Part shown: positions 55,923 to 64,000 of the stretch, in pieces
Layout of the letters: every line of letters starts with the position of its first letter
How positions within the stretch are numbered: position 1 is the stretch's first letter
Assembly (NCBI GenBank): GCA_023453125.1
Contig: JAEXUB010000108.1
Span: forward strand, 1-64,000
DNA from: Bacteroidota bacterium
GTDB taxonomy: Bacteria; Bacteroidota; Ignavibacteria; Ignavibacteriales; Melioribacteraceae
Length of the DNA: 64,000 nt
Direction: 5' to 3'
Made by a program: the position numbers and the translations under genes
Notes under the pieces: generated by a model
What the model was told of the DNA's origin: nothing
Seen by the model: the letters and a program-made list of their open reading frames with translations, nothing else
Databases searched by the model: none

Positions 55923-57953
55923 GTGAAAAATAAAACGATGATGATTAATGGCAGAGAGGTTTCATTTAAAGATGAAAGAAACCTCCTTGAAGTAATTAGA
56001 AAAGCAAACATAGAAATTCCCACTTTCTGCTACCATTCCGAACTTAGCACTTACGGGGCATGCCGAATGTGCATTGTTGATATTGAAGGAAGAGGCATAA
56101 TTACATCCTGTACTACCATTCCCGAAGAAGGAATGGTGGTTAAAACACATACAAAAGAAGTAAGAGACGTTAGAAAAATTGCCCTGGAACTGCTTCTTGC
56201 AAATCACGAGCAGAAATGCACTTCGTGCATTAAAAGCGCTAACTGCAAACTTCAGGATCTGGCTAATAAATTAGGAATTGACAAGGTAAGATATAAGAAA
56301 ACAGAGAACCATATTCCGCCGGATTTATCGTCAGACGCTCTTATGAGAGATCCGAATAAATGCATTCTATGCGGCGACTGCGTAAGGGCATGCTACGAAA
56401 TACAGGGAATCGGCGCAATCGACTTTACCAACAGAGGCTCTCAGGTTACTGTATCGCCGGCTTTCGGCAAAGATCTTGCATCGGTTGAATGCGTTGACTG
56501 CGGCCAGTGCGCGCGCGTATGCCCTACGGGAGCCATTACTCCCAAATTCGATATTGAAAGAGTCTGGAAGGAAATTGATAATCCGAAGAAAACAGTTGTT
56601 GCACAGATAGCACCAGCCGTGAGAGTCGCTATTGGAGAAATGTTCGGATTAAAGCCGGGAACCCAGTCCATAGGGCAAATAGTGGCCGCGCTAAAAATGT
56701 TAGGTTTCGATAGAGTGTTCGATACTTCATTCGCTGCAGATTTAACGGTACTTGAAGAGACATCGGAATTTCTTGAAAGGAAATCTAACAGCGAAAAACT
56801 TCCTTTATTTACATCCTGCTGCCCCGGCTGGGTTAAGTTTGCCGAACAGCACTATTCGGAGTTTCTGCCTAATCTATCAACCTGCAAGTCGCCGCAGCAG
56901 ATGTTCGGCGCCGTAGCAAAAGAAATTCTTCCTGAACAGCTCAATGTAAAAAAAGAAAACCTGGTTGTAGTTTCCATTATGCCCTGTACTGCGAAGAAGA
57001 GCGAAGCAGCACGCCCTGAATTTTCCGAAGGGGATATTAAGGAAGTTGACATTGTTTTGACCACGCAGGAACTTGCCTCTATGATTAAACAGGCAGGCAT
57101 CCGTTTTGAAAATTTGACTCCTGAATCTCTCGACCTCCCTATGGGATTTAAAACAGGGGCCGGGGTTATCTTCGGTAACAGCGGCGGCGTGAGCGAAGCG
57201 GTTTTGAGATACGCTTACGAAAAGGTAAACGAAGTTAAACTTGATTCTTTTGAATTTACCGAAACCAGAGGGGAGGATTCAATCCGCGAGCTGGAAGTAA
57301 ATTTGAACGGCACTAAGGTAAAACTCGCAATTGTAAGCGGTCTCAAAAATGCGAAAAATCTGCTCGATAAGATCCGTAAAAAAGAGGCCGCGTATGATAT
57401 TATTGAGGTTATGGCCTGCCCCGGCGGATGCATTGGAGGTGCCGGACAGCCTTATATTTTCGAGGCAAATGCAAAAGAAGAAAGAACAAAAGGGCTATAT
57501 GACTCGGATAAAACGCTCCAGCTTCATAAATCGCAGGAAAATCCATACATAGCAAGTTTATATAAGACCCTTCTCGTTGAGCCGGGAAGTCACAAGGCAC
57601 ACAAATTGCTTCATACTAATTACAAAAACAGAAAGCGCATATTCGAATCGGAATTAAGCTTTATTGGATGCCAGGATTCCCATAAATTGGAAATCAAAGT
57701 ATGCGTGGGTACCAACTGTTATTTGAAAAACTCTCAAAAACTGATATCGCGTCTTTTGAAATATGTTGATGAGAAAGGGTTAAAAAACGCGGTGGATGTA
57801 AGCGCAACTTTCTGTATGGAAAAATGCGGAGAGGGACCCAATGTACTAATCGGAGGGGAGCATATTCCCCAGTGCACATTTGAAAAAGCAATTGATGCGC
57901 TTAACAGGAAAATGACTCCCGATTTGAAAGCAATAAAAATGGAAGCAAAATAA
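55923..57953 (+). CDS. hydA: HydA: catalytic [FeFe] hydrogenase subunit
   Basis: GTG start, with AGGAGG 5 bases upstream; 676 residues. Residues 1-80 carry a [2Fe-2S] domain (Cys36, 47, 50, 63), then a His/Cys [4Fe-4S] block (NHEQKCTSCIKSANC, 94-108), then two [4Fe-4S] clusters (CILCGDCVRAC and CVDCGQCARVCP). The H-cluster blocks are canonical: TSCCPGW (297-303, proton-relay Cys299 and ligand Cys300), MPCTAKKSE (353-361, Cys355) and EVMACPGGCIGGAGQP (495-510, Cys499 and Cys503). These positions equal those of Clostridium CpI. A further [2Fe-2S] domain (Cys594, 599, 631, 635) ends the protein. It makes or consumes H2. Confidence 0.97.
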   Translation: MKNKTMMINGREVSFKDERNLLEVIRKANIEIPTFCYHSELSTYGACRMCIVDIEGRGIITSCTTIPEEGMVVKTHTKEVRDVRKIALELLLANHEQKCTSCIKSANCKLQDLANKLGIDKVRYKKTENHIPPDLSSDALMRDPNKCILCGDCVRACYEIQGIGAIDFTNRGSQVTVSPAFGKDLASVECVDCGQCARVCPTGAITPKFDIERVWKEIDNPKKTVVAQIAPAVRVAIGEMFGLKPGTQSIGQIVAALKMLGFDRVFDTSFAADLTVLEETSEFLERKSNSEKLPLFTSCCPGWVKFAEQHYSEFLPNLSTCKSPQQMFGAVAKEILPEQLNVKKENLVVVSIMPCTAKKSEAARPEFSEGDIKEVDIVLTTQELASMIKQAGIRFENLTPESLDLPMGFKTGAGVIFGNSGGVSEAVLRYAYEKVNEVKLDSFEFTETRGEDSIRELEVNLNGTKVKLAIVSGLKNAKNLLDKIRKKEAAYDIIEVMACPGGCIGGAGQPYIFEANAKEERTKGLYDSDKTLQLHKSQENPYIASLYKTLLVEPGSHKAHKLLHTNYKNRKRIFESELSFIGCQDSHKLEIKVCVGTNCYLKNSQKLISRLLKYVDEKGLKNAVDVSATFCMEKCGEGPNVLIGGEHIPQCTFEKAIDALNRKMTPDLKAIKMEAK

Positions 57954-57956
57954 AAA

Positions 57957-59729
57957 ATGTCCCCGAAATCATTCGACAGACAGATAATATTTACAAACAA
58001 GGCACGGTGCCGCGACTGTTACAGATGCTTGAGAAACTGTCCGGTAAACGCTATAAAGCTGAAAGATCATCAGGCATCTGTTGATCCTGAAAGATGCATC
58101 TTATGCGGTACTTGCTTAAAGGAATGCCCGCAGGAAGCAAAACAGTTCAGACGCGACCTCGACCTGGTAAAATCCCTAATCGGGGAAAACGAAAGGGTTG
58201 CGGTTAGCATTGCCCCCTCATTTCCCGCGTTATTTGAAGATTGGCAGTCTGAAAGAATTCCTTCTGTATTGAGAAAACTCGGATTCGATTATGTAAGTGA
58301 AACCGCAGAGGCCGCTTTCTATGTCGCGGGAGAAACATGTTCTCATTATTTGAATGATAAGAGTATTTCCTGTTATGCAACCGCATGTCCGGCGTTTGTA
58401 AATTACATCGAAAAATTTCAGCCGGCGCACGTAAAAAATCTCGCGCCTGTTGTATCCCCGATGATTGCGCACGCAAAGAGGCTAAAGAAAAAACTTGCCC
58501 CCGATGCAAAAGTGGTTTTCATTGGCCCGTGCCTTGCAAAAAAAGGGGAGGCTGAAAGACCTGAATATTACGGATTGGTTGACGGAGTATTAACTTTTAC
58601 TGAATTGTTGGAATGGATAGAAGAAGAAAAAATCGACTTTAAGATGCTTGAAGCAGGTGATTTCGATGACAAAGTGGCAGGCGACTCCCGTCTTTTCCCA
58701 CTGGCGGGAGGCCTGTCAAAGACAGGAGACCTTAATCCGGATAATCTTAACAGCAATGTTTTCTCGATTACCGGAGTGAATGAAATCTCAGACATAATAG
58801 ATTCGCGCGCCAATTCAAAATCGCGCGTTCTGATTGAGCCCCTCGTTTGCGCTTCGGGATGCGTTAACGGCCCGGGGATGCCCAAGCATCAGAGCATTTT
58901 CGCAAATAAGGAAAATGTAATTAATTATGCCCTAAAGAGAGAATACGAAATGAACGCACCGGCAAATGATGTGAGCCTGAGAACAACATTTTCCAATTCT
59001 TCTGCTATATCAGAACCCGAATTCCCGGAAGAGGAAATAAGAAGAATACTCGAGCAGACAGGAAAGCTTTCGGAAGAAAATCAGCTTAACTGCGGAGCCT
59101 GCGGCTATTCATCATGCATTGAAAACGCAAGGGCAATTCTTATGGGAATGGCAGATAACGACATGTGCATCCCCCATATGAGAAGGCTTGCCGAGCAGAG
59201 AACAGACCGCATAATTGAAACAAGCCCCAACGGCATTGTGATTTTAGATTCGGAAATGTGTATACTTCATATGAATCCCGCATTTAAAAAATTCTTCAAA
59301 TGCACTAACTCCATTATCGGGAAGAGAATCTCATACCTTATGGACCCGGAGCCTTTTATACGGCTTACCGGTGATGAGGAGGAAAAAATTGAGCTGATTT
59401 TAAAACATGAGAATTATCATATTACATGCCATCAGCTTCTTTACAAATTAAAAGAAGAGAAACAGTATGTCGGAATATTTGTTAACATCACCAAGAATAT
59501 GGCTGATGCAGAAAAACTGGATTTATTACGAGAAAAAACAATCCACAAAGCAGAAGAGTTGCTCCAGCACCAGCTCGAAATGGCCCAGCAGCTCGCAAAA
59601 CTCCTCGGTGAAAATACAGCCCGCGGAGAAGAGTTAGTTGAAAATCTTCTAACCCTTACACAGGATGAAAAAACAAAAAAGACCTCTAACAAGAATAACT
59701 GGCTATGGGATATCTACACCTCGAAGTAA
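57957..59729 (+). CDS. hydS: HydS: sensory [FeFe] hydrogenase with PAS domain
   Basis: A 590-residue protein. Two ferredoxin-type clusters (CRDCYRCLRNCP, 18-29; CILCGTCLKECP, 47-58), then an H-cluster domain with ligand Cys144 (ATACPAF), Cys192 (GPCLAKK), Cys298 and Cys302 (VCASGCVNGPG). The proton-relay Cys is Ala143, the change known from T. maritima HydS, so this is likely a sensor with low turnover. Next a [4Fe-4S] block (NCGACGYSSC plus Cys404), a PAS domain (about 412-510) and a helical tail. Starts 3 bases after hydA and overlaps the phosphatase gene by 25 bases. It should report H2 or redox state to a phospho-signalling partner. Confidence 0.92.
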   Translation: MSPKSFDRQIIFTNKARCRDCYRCLRNCPVNAIKLKDHQASVDPERCILCGTCLKECPQEAKQFRRDLDLVKSLIGENERVAVSIAPSFPALFEDWQSERIPSVLRKLGFDYVSETAEAAFYVAGETCSHYLNDKSISCYATACPAFVNYIEKFQPAHVKNLAPVVSPMIAHAKRLKKKLAPDAKVVFIGPCLAKKGEAERPEYYGLVDGVLTFTELLEWIEEEKIDFKMLEAGDFDDKVAGDSRLFPLAGGLSKTGDLNPDNLNSNVFSITGVNEISDIIDSRANSKSRVLIEPLVCASGCVNGPGMPKHQSIFANKENVINYALKREYEMNAPANDVSLRTTFSNSSAISEPEFPEEEIRRILEQTGKLSEENQLNCGACGYSSCIENARAILMGMADNDMCIPHMRRLAEQRTDRIIETSPNGIVILDSEMCILHMNPAFKKFFKCTNSIIGKRISYLMDPEPFIRLTGDEEEKIELILKHENYHITCHQLLYKLKEEKQYVGIFVNITKNMADAEKLDLLREKTIHKAEELLQHQLEMAQQLAKLLGENTARGEELVENLLTLTQDEKTKKTSNKNNWLWDIYTSK

Positions 59730-60853
59730 TAACAGAACAGATAGCTAAGAAGCCGGAACATCCAAGCGGCGACGTTATAAGCACAGAAAGGGATAATAAT
59801 TCCATTATTCACATTCTGTGCGACGGCGCCGGCTCGGGCATTAAAGCCAATATTACGGCAACAATGTATGTCTCGAGAATAAAAGAATTAATCAGACGCG
59901 GTTTTTCAAAGCGAGAAGCATTTGCCAAAATTGTAAACTCGGTTGAAGAAAGCAAAAAGAAGGAACTCCCCTGTGCTTTCTTTACTCTGGTGCGGATTCT
60001 CAACGACGGCGTTGCTTCTATTCTGATGTATGATATGCCCGAACCTCTTTTTGTATGTCAGCGTTATTCAACCCCGTTAAAGAGCAGCAGCCAGATGCTG
60101 TTCGGAGGGCTTGTACGGGAATCTAACTGTTCTCTTAATCTGGGAGAAGGAATTCTGATATTCAGCGATGGTATTACACAGGCAGGCATTGGAAAAGGAA
60201 TAAATAACGGATGGGGCATTGAAGGTTTAAATAAATTTGTGAATGAATGCCTCCGCGGCGGTGCAAATATAACTGAGCTGCCTAAATTAATCATAAGCGA
60301 AACGAAGAAGCTATGGAAACATAAATGCGAGGATGACTGCTCCGTTTCCCTTATCTACTGCCGTAAAGGAAGAGTAATTAATATCCTCAGCGGCCCCCCT
60401 GCCAATCCAGACGATGACCATGCAGTTGTGAACAAATTCCTTGGTATGGATGGATTAAAAATTATCTGCGGGGCAACAACGGCAAAAATTGCCGCCCGGG
60501 TAATGAACAAACAACTCGAAATTAATGATGAATTTGCAAGCATAATTTCTCCGCCGAATTATGAGATTGAAGGAATCGGGCTCGTTACCGAAGGAGCAGT
60601 AACATTAAACCAGCTTTATAATGTAATGGGAGAAGACCTTTCCCTTCTTGAAAAAGGGAGCCCTGTAACAGCACTTTCGGCCTGGCTCAATGTTGCTGAC
60701 AGAATTAACTTCTTTGTCGGGACTGCCGAGAATCCTGCCGGCTCAGACATAAGTTTTAAACAAAGCGGCATTCTTCTGCGCAAAAAAATCATTAAGCTTA
60801 TTATTGAGAAATTGAGAGAGGAAGGAAAATTTGTTTATCTGGAAGAATTTTAG
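59705..60853 (+). CDS. SpoIIE-type PP2C phosphatase linked to hydS
   Basis: A 382-residue protein. Residues 1-215 form a PP2C/SpoIIE phosphatase with metal-binding Asp in SGDVIS, CDGAGSG, FSDGITQAG and CEDDCSVSL. Residues about 220-382 are a separate domain found with such hydrogenase-linked phosphatases (ICGATTAKIAARVMN, IGLVTEGAVTLNQLYNVMG), function unknown. It overlaps hydS by 25 bases, so the two are translated together. In other anaerobes similar clusters also carry an anti-sigma-type kinase and DRTGG protein; none is seen here. It should dephosphorylate Ser or Thr on an unknown target. Last gene before the shared terminator. Confidence 0.93.
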   Translation: MGYLHLEVITEQIAKKPEHPSGDVISTERDNNSIIHILCDGAGSGIKANITATMYVSRIKELIRRGFSKREAFAKIVNSVEESKKKELPCAFFTLVRILNDGVASILMYDMPEPLFVCQRYSTPLKSSSQMLFGGLVRESNCSLNLGEGILIFSDGITQAGIGKGINNGWGIEGLNKFVNECLRGGANITELPKLIISETKKLWKHKCEDDCSVSLIYCRKGRVINILSGPPANPDDDHAVVNKFLGMDGLKIICGATTAKIAARVMNKQLEINDEFASIISPPNYEIEGIGLVTEGAVTLNQLYNVMGEDLSLLEKGSPVTALSAWLNVADRINFFVGTAENPAGSDISFKQSGILLRKKIIKLIIEKLREEGKFVYLEEF

Positions 60854-60885
60854 CTTTCTTCATAAGATATTACTAAAGCATACAA

Positions 60886-60912
60886 AAAAGTCCGGCCTAT
60901 AGCCGGACTTTT
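60886..60912. terminator. Bidirectional terminator between the hyd operon and the REC-SBP-CheW gene
   Basis: AAAAGTCCGGC (60886-60896) pairs with GCCGGACTTTT (60902-60912) around CTATA, with A/T runs on both sides. It is 33 bases past the phosphatase stop and 5 bases past the minus-strand stop at 60917. Confidence 0.85.
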
Positions 60913-60916
60913 AATT

Positions 60917-62860
60917 TCAGCCGTTTAGCTTATGTAACGGGGTTGCAAGGACTTCAACGTCAAGAAGTATATAAACGGAATCTTCGAGCCTTACCACCGC
61001 CTTAATAAAATTGGCTTTCTGCTCCTGCCCGAACGAAGGGGCCATATCAATATCATCTGCTTTTACATCACATACAACATCAACCTCGTCAACTATAAAG
61101 CCGACTCTCATTTTAACGCCGTCCAATTCCTCCTCAAGAATTACGATTCTGGTCTTTGACCCATATTCTGTATCCGGCATACCAATCTTAAGCCTAAGGT
61201 CAATAACAGGAACCACTGTTCCGCGCAGGTTTATTACCCCCCTTACAAAATCGGGAGTGTTAGGCACTTTTGTTATCGGAACAAGTTTAATAATCTCAAT
61301 AATCTTTAGAATTTCAATTCCGAATTTTTCTTTTCCTAAAGAGAATCTCAGATATTTCCCTTCCATATTGAGTAGTTCTTTAGTCTTAATATCTCCAAAG
61401 GCTTCCTCGCTTCTTCCGGCAAGTTTTTCAATATTCTGGGCAATATACTGCTCGCTTACCCTGCTTTTTGCAGCAGCCTTATCCTGATCCGAACAGGCTT
61501 CATCCGCAAAGCGGCTGTCGACAAATTCATTCAGATTAATTATTGAACCAATACCCATTTTATCGTGCATATAATGCTGAATAAAATTGAGGTCTTCTTT
61601 AACCGGATAAAGGTTATTTGTCTTAATCCCCTTCGGCTCAGTAAGAACATTTTTTAGAATAGGTACTTTAAGCCCGAGTTCTTTTTTAGGGTCGAGGAAT
61701 TCAACCGCAATTTCAGCTGCGTATCCCGGTTTCTGTTCAATTATTTTTCCCGCCTGAACAAGGTATTTAACAAATTCGTTAACAGCCTGAGGATAATTAT
61801 TTACAAAATCCTCCTGAACGGCGAGAACACAGCAGGGATGGTTTTCCCAAATTTCACTCGAAAGGAACTGCAGCTCTGCATTTCCCTGAGCAATGGATTT
61901 TGTTCCGAGAGGCTCTGCAACCATAAATCCGCTTGCATCCGGATTTCCGGCCATAAATTCCCCCATTTTAATCGGCGCAACGACCTCGAACGGAACATCC
62001 ACACCGCTCTGCCCGGTTACTCCCGGATTCAAACCCTGATTCTTAAAATATAAATGTCCGAGCATATTATGTATTGACATAGTGTGAGGGATATAGAATG
62101 ATTTATTTTTAAAATACTCAATCCCCTTTGTATCGTTTCCCATTTTATTTTTAACGCAGATGCTTCCGTTCCTGTGCGCAAAAAGAATCATCTTTAAGGG
62201 CACGCCGTAATTAAAAAGATCCATAGCCAGCGGTGCAAGAATAAATGCCGCATCTGCAGTTCCCTGCTCAAGCGATTTTGCAACGGCGTTCCAGCTTGGG
62301 AGGCATTCGGTTTCAAGTTCAAAATGTTTTGTTGTAATTTCATTCCTTTTAATAAGGTTTTTAAGAACGCCGAGTGTAAGATGGTCTGTGATTTGAATAT
62401 GAATAGCCTTTATAATTACCTTACCGGAAGGGGCGATTCTTGATTCGCGTGAAATCGGCTTTTTCTCTTCTCCTTTTATTCCAAACGCCTCATTTATTTT
62501 CTCATTAAGCTCATCTTTATTGAACGGCTTTGATATAAAACTGCTTACGCCGGCTTCAATAGCCTTCTCTACCTCTTTTTTCTCTCCTCTTCCGGTAGCC
62601 ATTAAAAAAGGAATTTTACCCGTGCCCGTATTTTCCCTTACAAAACGGAGCAACTCAAAGCCATCCATAACCGGCATATTCCAGTCGCTTATAATCAAAT
62701 CATAATTCGGGTCCTTCTTAAGAATTTCTACCGCCTCACTCCCATGCTCTGCTTCGGTAACATTATTAAAGTCGAGCGAATTTAATGTTTTGATTTCCAT
62801 CTTCCTCATAACGGAAGCGTCTTCTACCAAAAGAATTTTCATATTCTTATTGAGTGCCAT
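60917..62860 (-). CDS. REC - substrate-binding (NMT1/NrtA-like) - CheW fusion protein
   Basis: A 647-residue protein without signal peptide or membrane helix, so cytoplasmic. Residues 1-125: CheY-like receiver with Asp14, Asp59 (ISDWNMP, as in CheY), Thr89 and Lys111 (SKPF). Residues about 148-430: a periplasmic-binding-protein domain of the NMT1/nitrate-sulfonate type (DHLTLGVLKNLIK, PSWNAVAKSLEQGTADAAFI, FVNNYPQAVNEFVKYL). Residues 501-647: CheW (INLRGTVVPVIDLRLKIG, VGFIVDEVDVV). It may read a small molecule in the cytoplasm and pass the state to CheA arrays. Start at ATG 62860; Met at 62842 is an alternative. No other chemotaxis gene is in the window. Confidence 0.93.
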   Translation of the reverse strand: MALNKNMKILLVEDASVMRKMEIKTLNSLDFNNVTEAEHGSEAVEILKKDPNYDLIISDWNMPVMDGFELLRFVRENTGTGKIPFLMATGRGEKKEVEKAIEAGVSSFISKPFNKDELNEKINEAFGIKGEEKKPISRESRIAPSGKVIIKAIHIQITDHLTLGVLKNLIKRNEITTKHFELETECLPSWNAVAKSLEQGTADAAFILAPLAMDLFNYGVPLKMILFAHRNGSICVKNKMGNDTKGIEYFKNKSFYIPHTMSIHNMLGHLYFKNQGLNPGVTGQSGVDVPFEVVAPIKMGEFMAGNPDASGFMVAEPLGTKSIAQGNAELQFLSSEIWENHPCCVLAVQEDFVNNYPQAVNEFVKYLVQAGKIIEQKPGYAAEIAVEFLDPKKELGLKVPILKNVLTEPKGIKTNNLYPVKEDLNFIQHYMHDKMGIGSIINLNEFVDSRFADEACSDQDKAAAKSRVSEQYIAQNIEKLAGRSEEAFGDIKTKELLNMEGKYLRFSLGKEKFGIEILKIIEIIKLVPITKVPNTPDFVRGVINLRGTVVPVIDLRLKIGMPDTEYGSKTRIVILEEELDGVKMRVGFIVDEVDVVCDVKADDIDMAPSFGQEQKANFIKAVVRLEDSVYILLDVEVLATPLHKLNG

Positions 62861-63037
62861 TTTAACCCGCTTATATAAATGTTGTAATTATTGAATTGAT
62901 TATGAACATATCTCATCAAGAATATTATCGTCAGAAAATTCATTTTTTTTAACTGAATTGGAGGAATAATTGGTTAAAAAATCCCTTAAAAAAGGGTAAA
63001 AATCAACTTTTACGGTTTCTTTATTCCCACCAATAAA

Positions 63038-63068
63038 TAAAAAAGGGACCCCTTCCCGGAGGTCCCTT
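63038..63068 (-). terminator. Terminator of the aminopeptidase gene
   Basis: AAGGGACC (63043-63050) pairs with GGTCCCTT (63061-63068); on the minus strand a T6 run follows the stem. The rest of the gap 62861-63090 shows only AT-rich DNA. Confidence 0.75.
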
Positions 63069-63090
63069 AAAAAACTGGCAATTGGATTGG

Positions 63091-64000
63091 CTAAAATGCT
63101 TTTTCCCGTTCCGCTTCAATCTTTTCAACAGTCTTCGGCAATTCTTTTCCCAACAGGCGGGCTCCATCGGAAGTAATAAGATAATCTTCTTCGTTGCGGC
63201 ATCCGCCAAAGTTTTTATACTCTTCAAGACGGTCGTAATTTAGAAACTCCATGAATTTCTTTTCACTGCGCCACTTGTCCATAAGCTCGGGAATAAAATA
63301 TATACCCGGTTCAATGGTAATTACAAATCCGGGCTGAAGTTCCCTTCCGAGCCTGAGTGATTTCAGACCGAACAGAGTGCTCTTCGCTTCCCCGCCGTAA
63401 CCTACATACACCTCTCCCAGGTTTTCCATATCGTGCACATCCAGTCCCATCATATGTCCGAGTCCGCACGGAAAGAACATTGCATGTGCCCCTTCGTGAA
63501 CAGCATCATCAAGGTTCCCTTTCATAAATCCCATTCCCTTCATTCCTTCTGCAATGAATCGGCAGGTGGAAAGATGAATGTCGCGGAATTTTACTCCCGG
63601 CTTTAAGAGAGAAACTGCGTGATTATGGGCGCCTAAAGAGATATTATATACTTCCTTCTGCCTCTCGGTAAATTTTTTGCCGACGGGGAAAGTGCTTGAA
63701 AGGTCTCCGCAGTAATGGGATTCAACTTCCGCTCCCGAATCCAGGAGAAACATCTGCCCCTCTTCAAGAGTATTCCCGTAATAATGATTATGGAGAGTCT
63801 GTCCGTTCTTTGTTGCTATTATAGGGAATGAAAGATTCCCGCCTCCCGCCAATGCAGTCTGATGTACTTTTGCCATTACTTCATTTTCAGTCATACCCGG
63901 CCTTGCATAGCGCATTGCTGCCAGATGCATCTCTGCGCTTAATACTGCAGCTTTGTTAATCTCTTCTACTTCCTCTTCCGTCTTTATATTCCTCTGGGAA
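63091..64000 (-). CDS. Xaa-Pro aminopeptidase-type M24 metallopeptidase, N-terminus beyond window
   Basis: The frame is open to the right edge (303 codons seen), so a Met at 63930 is not the start: the residues ahead of it (NIKTEEEVEEINKAAVLSAE) are the usual link between the N-terminal and catalytic domains of this family. The pita-bread metal ligands are visible: Asp pair in LLDSGAEVESHYCGDLSSTF, His in GLGHMMGLDVHDME, Glu in ITIEPGIYF and Glu in CRNEEDYLIT. The enzyme cleaves after N-terminal residues that precede proline. Cytoplasmic as far as seen. Closed by a terminator just downstream. Confidence 0.94.
   Translation of the reverse strand, partial: SQRNIKTEEEVEEINKAAVLSAEMHLAAMRYARPGMTENEVMAKVHQTALAGGGNLSFPIIATKNGQTLHNHYYGNTLEEGQMFLLDSGAEVESHYCGDLSSTFPVGKKFTERQKEVYNISLGAHNHAVSLLKPGVKFRDIHLSTCRFIAEGMKGMGFMKGNLDDAVHEGAHAMFFPCGLGHMMGLDVHDMENLGEVYVGYGGEAKSTLFGLKSLRLGRELQPGFVITIEPGIYFIPELMDKWRSEKKFMEFLNYDRLEEYKNFGGCRNEEDYLITSDGARLLGKELPKTVEKIEAEREKAF

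Noticed and set aside
57957..59729. Reading hydS as a second H2-producing hydrogenase
   Set aside because: The proton-relay Cys is Ala143 and a PAS domain is attached, so a sensor role fits better.
62975..62995. CCCTTAAAAAAGGG hairpin upstream of the REC-SBP-CheW gene
   Set aside because: Only a 3-5 pair stem with an A/T loop and no orientation that fits a terminator; probably chance in AT-rich DNA.
63091..63930. Complete 279-residue aminopeptidase starting at 63930
   Set aside because: The frame continues upstream to the window edge with family-like sequence, so that Met is internal and the gene is partial.
1..64000. Mobile elements, tRNA or rRNA genes, toxin-antitoxin or phage defence genes
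   Set aside because: I looked for transposase motifs, inverted terminal repeats, tRNA-like cloverleaves and defence domains and found none that hold up.

Overview
The window looks like chromosomal DNA from a member of the Bacteroidota/Chlorobi group, most probably an Ignavibacteria (Melioribacter-like) anaerobe. The clues are AT-rich DNA, a C-terminal type IX secretion tag of the 'NYPNPFNPST' kind on the pectate lyase, a TonB receptor with an N-terminal carboxypeptidase-like domain, many PAS-rich histidine kinases, and an electron-bifurcating-type [FeFe] hydrogenase. I see no rRNA, tRNA, CRISPR array, insertion sequence or prophage, and no gene-free stretch over 300 bases. The first and last genes run off the window.

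Region 1 (1-13112, all minus strand) is a pectin utilisation locus. It holds a beta-helix protein (partial), a large TonB receptor without a SusD partner, pectin methylesterase (CE8), polygalacturonase (GH28), rhamnogalacturonan acetylesterase (CE12) fused to an extra domain, unsaturated rhamnogalacturonyl hydrolase (GH105), pectate lyase (PL1) and an alpha/beta esterase. Region 2 (13213-18390, minus) holds a DUF5916 outer-membrane-type protein, a gluzincin metallopeptidase, an octaheme cytochrome c and a small membrane protein. Region 3 (18523-20354, plus) is a LytS/LytTR two-component pair.

Region 4 (20595-32796) is an L-arabinose locus: GH51 arabinofuranosidase, a FucI-type isomerase standing where AraA would be expected, AraD, AraB, an SSS-family sugar symporter, a GalM lipoprotein and a XylR-like regulator. 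A propeller-GH105 fusion enzyme is divergent from the regulator. Region 5 (32830-36999) has an MFS exporter, a PaaI-type thioesterase and a DPP-IV-like peptidase.

Region 6 (37057-51869) is a sensory island. A TonB receptor, a YfiR-like periplasmic protein, a 1533-residue hybrid kinase with six PAS domains and a REC-PAS protein form one plus-strand operon. It converges on three minus-strand genes encoding a REC-kinase, a PAS-kinase and a seven-PAS kinase. A PH/zinc-ribbon membrane protein follows.

Region 7 (52776-60853, plus) is a hydrogen-metabolism operon: rex, hydC, hydB, hydA, a sensory hydrogenase hydS carrying a PAS domain, and a SpoIIE-type phosphatase. A near-consensus promoter and an inverted repeat that could bind Rex precede it. 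Region 8 (60917-64000, minus) has a very unusual REC / solute-binding / CheW fusion and a partial M24 aminopeptidase.

Taken together, pectin is cut outside the cell and in the periplasm, arabinose side chains are released and fed to the pentose phosphate pathway, and excess reductant from fermentation could leave as H2. The best candidates for undescribed biology are the REC-SBP-CheW protein, the TonB/YfiR/CHASE8-like kinase relay, and the HydS-phosphatase pair.
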